Shown: positions 1-5,438 of the stretch, in pieces
How positions within the stretch are numbered: the stretch's first letter is position 1
Layout: each line of letters begins with the position of its first letter
NCBI GenBank assembly: GCA_029563245.1
Contig: JAKQSG010000044.1
Span: 1-6,141, forward strand
Direction: 5' to 3'
DNA from: Candidatus Omnitrophota bacterium
GTDB lineage: Bacteria; Omnitrophota; Gorgyraeia; Gygaellales; Profunditerraquicolaceae
Length of the DNA: 6,141 nt
Made by a program: the position numbers and the translations under genes
Notes under the pieces: generated by a model
The model's database searches: none
Told to the model about the DNA's origin: nothing
What the model saw: the letters and a program-made list of their open reading frames with translations, nothing else

Positions 1-1080
1 CTTAAACATATTGGAGAGCTCTCCGATCTCTTCTCCTATGTTAACCATCTGCACAACCATCGGGTCAAAAAAATTACTCCCTTCCAAAGACTGGCCTAAG
101 GGCTTTCCCACGCGCACATCTTCCTTAATCTTACGGATAATCTCCCCTAAAATAACATTATTTACGCTACGTTCAGAGATCTCCAGTGAATAAAGGATCG
201 GCACCCCGCTCTCTACCAATGTCGACATCTCTGAAGTAAAACGCTCAACTGAGAGGGTCCTGAAGAATTCTCCGAATACCGGAAGCCTAAGCAAAAACAT
301 CTGATACTTTCTTTTGCCTTCTCTGGTAGATATATATTTCCGGAAAAACCATATCCCGGCAACTAAAGCGATAATAATAATCACCCCGAACTTACCGATA
401 AAATCGCTTAAAGCCAAAAGCATCTTAGTCAATAAAGGCAGTTCAATATTAAACCCTTTGAATATTTCAGCAAAGGTAGGAATAATTTTGATTGTCATAA
501 ATAAAAGCGCCCCTAACCCTGCAAACATAAGCATAGCCGGATAGATAAGGGCGGATATGATCTTCTTCTTAAAAGCCGCGTCTCTTTCCAGGTAAGTGGC
601 AAGGCGGTTTAAAACCATGGCAAGATTACCGCTGGCCTCCCCGCTCTCCACAAGATTAACCCAAAGCTCGGAGAAAATATTCGGGTGTTTAGCCATTGCC
701 TCATGCAGGCTTAACCCGGCTTCCATATTCTTCTCTAAATCCTTAATAATCTGGTAAAGCCTTCTGCTGGCAACCTGCTGTAGAATAATATCTAAACTGC
801 GTAAAATAGTAACACCCGCGCCTAAAAGCGTGGCTAACTGCCGGCAAAAGAGAGTAAGGTCTCCTCCGGTAACCCTATTATGTTTTATGGTGATCCTGCC
901 CTTATTACCGATATCTATCGGTTTAGGCATGAGACCTTCTCCAGACTCAGGGATAACGTTAATTACAATGAGCTCTTTCCCCTGAAGACGGCTTATAACC
1001 TCTTCCTGGCTTGCGGCTTCCTCAGCCCCGGTTATCTTTTTACCCAACCTGTCTCTGGCAATATAAAAAAACTTTGGCAT
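1..1080 (-). CDS. pilC: PilC/GspF family inner-membrane platform protein (3' end cut by window edge)
   Basis: This polytopic inner-membrane protein is the platform on which the PilB ATPase acts to insert pilin or pseudopilin subunits into the growing fibre. The visible 360 residues, translated from the minus strand, start MPKFFYIARD and run off the window at position 1. About 40-50 residues, including the last membrane helix, should be missing given the usual ~400 aa. Two T2SSF domains are seen, at about residues 73-195 and from about 275. Each carries the family's duplicated signature: VNLVESGEASGNL at 141-153 and VQMVNIGEEIGEL at 343-355. Hydrophobic segments lie at about 175-200 and 229-246. 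Between them, the PTFAEIF and LPLLTKMLLALSD stretches (201-225) are typical of the family. The ATG shares one base with the pilB stop (TAATG), so translation is probably coupled; a weak GGGGG at 1088-1092 could serve as ribosome binding site. PilC versus GspF cannot be separated from this sequence alone. Confidence 0.95.
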   Translation of the reverse strand, partial: MPKFFYIARDRLGKKITGAEEAASQEEVISRLQGKELIVINVIPESGEGLMPKPIDIGNKGRITIKHNRVTGGDLTLFCRQLATLLGAGVTILRSLDIILQQVASRRLYQIIKDLEKNMEAGLSLHEAMAKHPNIFSELWVNLVESGEASGNLAMVLNRLATYLERDAAFKKKIISALIYPAMLMFAGLGALLFMTIKIIPTFAEIFKGFNIELPLLTKMLLALSDFIGKFGVIIIIALVAGIWFFRKYISTREGKRKYQMFLLRLPVFGEFFRTLSVERFTSEMSTLVESGVPILYSLEISERSVNNVILGEIIRKIKEDVRVGKPLGQSLEGSNFFDPMVVQMVNIGEEIGELSNMFK

Positions 1081-2810
1081 TATTCAGCCCCCAATGTTAC
1101 CGATATCGCATCTTCCAAAGAAGTCACCCCATCCTCAACTTTTTTAAGCCCTGCCTCATAAAGAGTCTGCATTCCACCTGCCTTAGCAGCCTCCCGTATT
1201 TTCTGGAATGAAGCCCTTTGATTAATAAGGCCACGGATTTCTTCGTTGGCCACCATCACCTCGGCTATACAGGCCCTGCCGCGATACCCTGTATTATTGC
1301 ATTTAGCGCAACCCTTGGCCCTATAGATTAATTCTGCCTTTAGATTTATAGTCTTTAATTGTTCTTTTGTGGGCTCATAAGCCTCCTTACAATCCAGGCA
1401 AAGCCTCCTGACCAGCCGTTGAGCAACTACAGCTAATAAAGAAGGGGCAAGCATATAAGGCTCAATTCCTATATCCATAAGCCTGCTTACAGCAGTAGGC
1501 GCATCATTAGTATGCAGCGTGCTTAAGACCAGATGCCCGGTTAATGCAGAACGGATGCATATCTGCGCGGTCTCCAAATCCCGGACCTCTCCTACCAACA
1601 TTATATCAGGGTCTTGCCTTAAAAAGCTGCGCAAGGCTGTAGCGAAAGTAAGGCCTATCTCAGGCTTTACTTGAACCTGATTTATACCCTCCAATTTATA
1701 TTCAACCGGATCTTCAATAGTAACGATATTCTTTGAAGGGTTTTTAATCTCATTTAAGATTGCATACAAGGTAGTTGTCTTCCCGCTTCCGGTAGGCCCG
1801 GTCAAGAAAACCAACCCATAAGGCGCATTAATCGCCCGGCGCATAGGCTCAAGCTGTTTAGGGTCAAAACCCATACGGTTTAAATCCAGAACCACCTCGC
1901 TCCTATCCAGTAGACGCATTACTATCTTCTCGCCATAGATGGTAGGAACGCTTGAAACACGTATATCAATAGGCCTATCCCCGATCTTAACCAAGAAAGC
2001 CCCATCCTGCGGGAGGCGTTTTTCGGCAATATCAAGCTTCGATAATATTTTAATACGGGAGATTATGGGCATATGCAGATGCTTTGCCGGGGGAGGAATC
2101 TCATAAAGCTTTCCGTCAATACGGTAACGCAGACAGATCTTATCCTTAAAAGGCTCCATATGTATATCAGAGGCCCTCTCGTCGATTGCCTGGCGTATGA
2201 TTAAATCCACTAATTTTACGACCGGGGCTTCTTCAGCCCGGGCTACCAATTTATCAAGGCTCAATTCCTGATCTGAAGAATCCGCATCTATATTGATATC
2301 CGTAGCATCAGATACATCATAGCTATCCTTTACGGCCTGATTAAACAAGGCAGACTTACCGTAAAAACCTTCTATCGCCTTGGAGATATCAGAGCGGGTG
2401 GCTATAACCGGATTAACCTCGCAGTTAGTCAGCCTCTCTAAGTTATCCACTAGTATAAGATCAAGCGGATCAGACATCGCTACGGTAAGCGACCTTAATG
2501 TTCTGGATAGGGGAAGCACATAATTTTTGGATGCGAAATCATGGGGGATCAGCCGGTCCAACCCCTGGTCTGTTGCCGGCTTAAGCATGCCCGTCCCTAA
2601 AGAAAAATACGGGACATTCAACTGCCTTCCTAAAACAGCAACCATCTGGTCTTCTTTAACCATTCCCAGCTTTACAAGGATCTCCCCCAGCCTGCCGCCT
2701 TCCTGCCGCTGGATACTTATAGCCTTCTCTAGCTGGGCCTGGCCGATTAAGCCTTCCTGGACTAAAAGTTCCCCTAGACGTATATGTTTGCCTTTATTAA
2801 TAGGACCCAT
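1080..2810 (-). CDS. pilB: PilB/GspE family assembly ATPase with N-terminal MshEN domain
   Basis: This cytoplasmic hexameric AAA-like ATPase powers pilus extension or pseudopilus assembly through PilC. The 576 aa are full length for PilB. An N-terminal MshEN (T2SSE_N) domain covers about residues 8-150 and holds two 24-residue motifs, R11-Q34 and R40-Q63, of the kind that bind cyclic di-GMP in MshE. An acidic linker (about 160-192) follows, then the N2 domain with the VVKLVDLIIRQAI and RASDIHMEP stretches (197-220). The catalytic domain shows Walker A GPTGSGKTT (338-346), the Asp box TIEDPVEY (364-371), Walker B DIMLVGEVRD (402-411) and the His box TGHLVLSTLHTND (424-436). Two CxxC pairs (C471/C474 and C501/C504) form the zinc-binding tetracysteine motif of GspE and PilB. 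All catalytic residues are present. The start lies 14 bp after the secretin stop and lacks a good Shine-Dalgarno, but no earlier in-frame ATG exists. Full N2/C domains and the MshEN domain argue for an extension ATPase rather than PilT. Confidence 0.97.
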   Translation of the reverse strand: MGPINKGKHIRLGELLVQEGLIGQAQLEKAISIQRQEGGRLGEILVKLGMVKEDQMVAVLGRQLNVPYFSLGTGMLKPATDQGLDRLIPHDFASKNYVLPLSRTLRSLTVAMSDPLDLILVDNLERLTNCEVNPVIATRSDISKAIEGFYGKSALFNQAVKDSYDVSDATDINIDADSSDQELSLDKLVARAEEAPVVKLVDLIIRQAIDERASDIHMEPFKDKICLRYRIDGKLYEIPPPAKHLHMPIISRIKILSKLDIAEKRLPQDGAFLVKIGDRPIDIRVSSVPTIYGEKIVMRLLDRSEVVLDLNRMGFDPKQLEPMRRAINAPYGLVFLTGPTGSGKTTTLYAILNEIKNPSKNIVTIEDPVEYKLEGINQVQVKPEIGLTFATALRSFLRQDPDIMLVGEVRDLETAQICIRSALTGHLVLSTLHTNDAPTAVSRLMDIGIEPYMLAPSLLAVVAQRLVRRLCLDCKEAYEPTKEQLKTINLKAELIYRAKGCAKCNNTGYRGRACIAEVMVANEEIRGLINQRASFQKIREAAKAGGMQTLYEAGLKKVEDGVTSLEDAISVTLGAE

Positions 2811-2824
2811 GATCGTAAGAAAAC

Positions 2825-4447
2825 CTAACGCTGCTTCTCTAAGGTATTTAAATAAGTATTGATGCTGGACTGGCGGTTTATCACAGAAACCGTAGATTGT
2901 TCACGCCCGGGAAGCATCATCTTCTTAATAGGCTGCACATCCAAAGAGCCCTTATCCATCATTACCCCATCTTTAATAATCCTCGGGGTTATGAAAACTA
3001 AAAGCTCGCGTTCCTTCCCCGGAGTAGTCTCTTTATGCCTAAAGGCCTTTCCTAATATCGGTATATCTCCTAATATGGGGATCTTCTTTTCGGTTGTCGT
3101 GGTCTGATTAACAATCATCCCTCCCAAAACCACAGTCTCGCCATCCTTTACCCTTACCGTGGATTTAGTTGTCCTGGTTTCAGGGTTACGGAAGGTATAC
3201 TGCCCTGTTGCCGTATTGTTTGCTATACCGGCAGTTAAAGTGGTAAGCGATGTAGAGGCCTCCGAAACACTTGGGTTAAGAAACATAGTAATCTCTCCGG
3301 TATCCAAGTTAACCTGAGGAGTAACCCTCAGCGTCACACCGGTCTGCGCCCTCTCAACAGTAATAGTTTGGGTTGCTCCTTCTGCTCCGGAACCTTGCGT
3401 GCTGCTATTTAAACCTATAGCCTCATCGCTTACTATCTTAATCTCCGCGGTCTCATTGCTTAAGGTAAGGATCTTAGGCCTGGCCAAGAATTTGGTATCA
3501 GTCTGCGTCTTAAGAAAATCGAGGGAAACCTTGCTGTTCAATACGCCGAATACAACCGGCCCAAAGTGCGGCGCAGCCCAGGTTGCCGCCTCTAAAAACC
3601 CTGTCCCTTCGGTTACCTCAATATCGGTTCCCTGCCCACTGGTACCTTTCTTTCCGAAAGGGTTAAAGACACGGAAGGCCTGGGTAAAATCTCCGGTAGC
3701 CAGAGTCGTCGGCCAGTTAACTCCAAGCTGATCAACGGCGTTCTTGCTTACATCCAGCATCTCCACTTCTAAAAGCACCTGCGGCACAGCCACATCAAGA
3801 GATTTGATAACACTACGCACTATTTCCATGCGCGAGGGAATATCGGTAACAATTAAGCTGTTGGTGCGGAAATCCTCGATTACGGATCCCTCCTTAGAAA
3901 GGAGTTTCTTAATTGACTGCGTGATACCCGCATCATCCTCCACCTTCCATTTGCCTTTATCCTCAGAACCGGAGTCCGTTGAAGATGAAGCTGAAGATGA
4001 AGCTGAAGATGTATCTGAATCAGCATTCTGCTGTGACATATTATTTTTCATCTCCTCTTTTAAGGAAGAAGAAGAGACAACTGCGTGTTTTAGATAGAAA
4101 ACCTCGGTTATGGTTTCAACCGTAAGCTGCCCCCAGTCCTTAACAATGAATATACTGGCTTCCTTATCCAAATCATAAGAAAGGTTATTTGCCTTAAATA
4201 TCTTATCCATCGCCTCTTTCAAGGGGACATTATCCATATAAAGGGTAACCTTCCTGTCCTGTACCGTCTCTGAAGCTACAAAGTTAAGATTGGACTGCAT
4301 AGAGAGGATTTTAAGGACATCCTTTAAGGAAGCGTCCTGCAGGTCCATGGATATTTTCGGCGGCCCTTCCAAGGCAAAGGCCTGCTGGCTGAAAATGAAG
4401 TTTGCAATAAACAGGATAAATACAAAAGATTTAAAATTCTTATTCAT
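2825..4447 (-). CDS. pilQ: PilQ/GspD-type outer-membrane secretin
   Basis: This secretin would form the outer-membrane pore through which the pilus or secreted substrate passes. The 540-aa product starts with a Sec signal peptide (about 1-25, ending QQAFA, predicted cleavage before LEG). An STN/N0 domain follows (about 32-104), then one secretin N domain (about 108-218) interrupted by a Ser-rich insert (about 125-165). The secretin barrel domain covers about 300-495, with VERAQTGVTLRVTPQVN (364-380), VKDGETVVLGGMIV (433-446), the hallmark IPILGDIPILGKAF (456-469) and ELLVFITPRII (481-491). A 45-residue tail follows, of the sort that can contact a pilotin. The start at 4447 is chosen because an excellent AAAGGAGG precedes it and a signal peptide begins at once; an in-frame ATG at 4525 would add 26 residues ahead of that signal and run deep into pilP. 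With one STN, one N domain and no AMIN domain, it is shorter than usual PilQ or GspD (600-750 aa). Whether it serves T4P or T2SS is open. Confidence 0.95.
   Translation of the reverse strand: MNKNFKSFVFILFIANFIFSQQAFALEGPPKISMDLQDASLKDVLKILSMQSNLNFVASETVQDRKVTLYMDNVPLKEAMDKIFKANNLSYDLDKEASIFIVKDWGQLTVETITEVFYLKHAVVSSSSLKEEMKNNMSQQNADSDTSSASSSASSSTDSGSEDKGKWKVEDDAGITQSIKKLLSKEGSVIEDFRTNSLIVTDIPSRMEIVRSVIKSLDVAVPQVLLEVEMLDVSKNAVDQLGVNWPTTLATGDFTQAFRVFNPFGKKGTSGQGTDIEVTEGTGFLEAATWAAPHFGPVVFGVLNSKVSLDFLKTQTDTKFLARPKILTLSNETAEIKIVSDEAIGLNSSTQGSGAEGATQTITVERAQTGVTLRVTPQVNLDTGEITMFLNPSVSEASTSLTTLTAGIANNTATGQYTFRNPETRTTKSTVRVKDGETVVLGGMIVNQTTTTEKKIPILGDIPILGKAFRHKETTPGKERELLVFITPRIIKDGVMMDKGSLDVQPIKKMMLPGREQSTVSVINRQSSINTYLNTLEKQR
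3981..4016 (-). repeat. 12-bp tandem repeat (3 copies, the last imperfect) encoding a Ser/Ala-rich stretch
   Basis: The plus strand shows GAAGATGAAGCT at 3981-3992 and 3993-4004, then GAAGATGTATCT at 4005-4016. Because the unit is 12 bp, copy-number changes keep the frame. On the coding strand it adds Ser-Ser-Ala-Ser type tetrapeptides to the low-complexity insert in the secretin's N domain (about residues 145-157). Confidence 0.9.
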
Positions 4448-4460
4448 CTCTCCTCCTTTA
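4448..4460 (-). promoter_or_regulatory. Strong Shine-Dalgarno of the secretin gene, overlapping the pilP stop
   Basis: The minus strand reads TAAAGGAGGAGAG followed by ATG. The TAA is the pilP stop codon and AAAGGAGG (4452-4459) is a near-perfect anti-16S match, with GGAGG four bases from the start codon. It is the strongest ribosome binding site in the window, fixes the secretin start at 4447, and suggests the secretin is translated efficiently and largely independently of pilP. Confidence 0.9.
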
Positions 4461-4925
4461 TTTTGTCTCGCTATCCTGCCGACCCGTGGCAGGGGACGTG
4501 CTGATATTATGCTGCACGCCTGCATGTAAAACCGTGACCCCTTCTTTACTTATATCTATTATATCTATATTATCTAACGAGTCTCCTACCTTCACTACCC
4601 TATTATTAATGATTGCCTGTTTAGGGTTACCCTGCCATATTATACCCTGAACATTCAAAGCTGGTAAAGTCACAGGATCCATGGAAACAGGTTCTTCTGT
4701 TTTTACAGGTTCCTCTTCCATGGCTGATACCGGCTGCTGGAAAGGGTTTCGTAAACCCCTTGCCCTATATTCAATACGCGGCCTTTCTATTATCATGCCC
4801 GGTTCTTTTTTAGATGCTTCCGCTTCGGATAAATGCTTGCCGATATCAAAAGCATAGCTCTTGAGAAAAAAGATAAAAACCAGAGATAAAAATAGCATTA
4901 TAAATCTTGATGTTTTATCCATCAT
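4458..4925 (-). CDS. pilP: PilP/GspC-like periplasmic linker between alignment complex and secretin
   Basis: By position and sequence this is the protein that connects the PilN/PilO complex to the secretin's N0 domain. The 155 aa begin with a hydrophobic segment (about 8-25, ending KSYA) that is either a cleaved signal peptide or a membrane anchor. Then come a charged linker, the RNPF motif at 59-62 that is common in PilP/GspC-type proteins, a Glu/Pro/Val-rich spacer (63-86), and a small beta-rich HR-type domain at about 87-143. The HR domain shows LNVQGIIWQGNPKQAIINNR (90-109), then VVKVGD and EGVTVLHAG. No cysteine lies near the signal end, so the lipobox of classical PilP is missing and the protein resembles GspC here. 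The first ATG overlaps the pilO stop as ATGA, and a second ATG follows directly. No Shine-Dalgarno is seen, so coupled translation is likely. The last ~12 residues are encoded over a short inverted repeat. Family assignment rests on motif pattern and operon position. Confidence 0.85.
   Translation of the reverse strand: MMDKTSRFIMLFLSLVFIFFLKSYAFDIGKHLSEAEASKKEPGMIIERPRIEYRARGLRNPFQQPVSAMEEEPVKTEEPVSMDPVTLPALNVQGIIWQGNPKQAIINNRVVKVGDSLDNIDIIDISKEGVTVLHAGVQHNISTSPATGRQDSETK
4475..4493 (-). repeat. Short inverted repeat near the 3' end of pilP
   Basis: CCTGCC (4475-4480) and GGCAGG (4488-4493) can pair as a GC-rich 6-bp stem with a 7-base loop. It lies in the codons for the pilP tail (SPATGRQD), after the HR domain and about 15 bases before the secretin Shine-Dalgarno. 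No U-tract follows on the minus strand, so it is not an intrinsic terminator. It may be an mRNA hairpin between pilP and pilQ or a dispersed palindromic repeat; chance is also possible. Confidence 0.4.
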
Positions 4926-5437
4926 TTTAATATTGCTACCGCACTAACGCGCAGTTCAGCCTTCAGTTCTTTATCATTATTATAAGAGGGCGAATCTATA
5001 TCAAGCCTGTCTACCATATAAACGCTTTCAAAGGATTCCAACTTATTAATAAAACTAGCCAAGCTGTCGTAATCAGGAGCAGTAACCGAAAGCTCAAAGT
5101 TAAGCTTTACATATTCCAAGGATTCTTCCTGCCCTGACGGTTTAATGGCGATAATCTTAACCCCTTCATCGCGGGCAAGGGTAGTAATATCGGACATGGA
5201 TAAATTTGTATCCCTCCTTGGCAGAAGCTTCTCGTACGAAATTAAATCTTCAGAGAGCCTATTGATAGCGGTAAGGGCCTCGTTTTTCTTATTTTCCTCG
5301 ACTATCTGAGATTTTAAATTCTCAATCTCCTCCACCTTACCCTTATAAATATTAGAAGCGATAACCAGAGACAAAATAATTATTCCTATGCTTACAATCT
5401 GGTTCTTTCCTTTATTTATAAAACCGGATAAATCCAT
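4922..5437 (-). CDS. pilO: PilO (GspM-like) inner-membrane alignment protein
   Basis: PilO is a bitopic inner-membrane protein that pairs with PilN and links the cytoplasmic PilM/PilB side to PilP and the secretin. The 171 aa show a short cytoplasmic N terminus, one membrane helix at about 13-31 (IVSIGIIILSLVIASNIY), a coiled coil at about 33-70 rich in Glu, Lys and Leu, the LLPRR turn (71-75), and a ferredoxin-like periplasmic domain at about 78-171. Typical PilO features in that domain are SDITTLARDEGVKI (82-95), LNFELSVTAPDYDSLASFIN (112-131) and a final beta strand. The gene starts one base after the pilN stop. A GAGGGAAGG stretch within the last pilN codons gives a good ribosome binding site. 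The family diverges strongly in sequence, so the call depends on architecture, the domain motifs and the position between pilN and pilP. Confidence 0.88.
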   Translation of the reverse strand: MDLSGFINKGKNQIVSIGIIILSLVIASNIYKGKVEEIENLKSQIVEENKKNEALTAINRLSEDLISYEKLLPRRDTNLSMSDITTLARDEGVKIIAIKPSGQEESLEYVKLNFELSVTAPDYDSLASFINKLESFESVYMVDRLDIDSPSYNNDKELKAELRVSAVAILK

Positions 5438-5438
5438 T

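Noticed and set aside
11..1211. Several plus-strand open frames of 60-93 aa across pilC and the pilB 3' end
   Set aside because: They are antisense to well-conserved pilC and pilB coding sequence, have unlikely compositions and show no family features.
2222..2242. Imperfect palindrome (GGGCT / AGCCC with flanking CC/GG) in pilB
   Set aside because: It is a short stem with a mismatch in the linker-N2 region of pilB, with no T-tract and no gene boundary nearby, so nothing supports a function.
2527..3107. Plus-strand open frames of 111 and 82 aa opposite the pilB start and the secretin C terminus
   Set aside because: They are shadows of conserved domains on the minus strand and have no credible start signals.
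3744..4097. Plus-strand open frame with an acidic Glu-Asp-Ala repeat (117 aa)
   Set aside because: It is the antisense shadow of the secretin's Ser-rich insert. It has no ribosome binding site or recognisable domain, and the minus-strand secretin is unambiguous.
4448..4525. N-terminal extension of the secretin from an in-frame ATG at 4525
   Set aside because: It would overlap pilP by about 68 bases, puts 26 non-hydrophobic residues before a clear signal peptide, and ignores the AAAGGAGG site directly upstream of 4447.
4744..4758. Inverted repeat GGGTTT-CGT-AAACCC
   Set aside because: It falls on the codons for the conserved RNPF motif of the PilP-like protein and has a three-base loop. It is explained by the protein sequence and probably coincidental.
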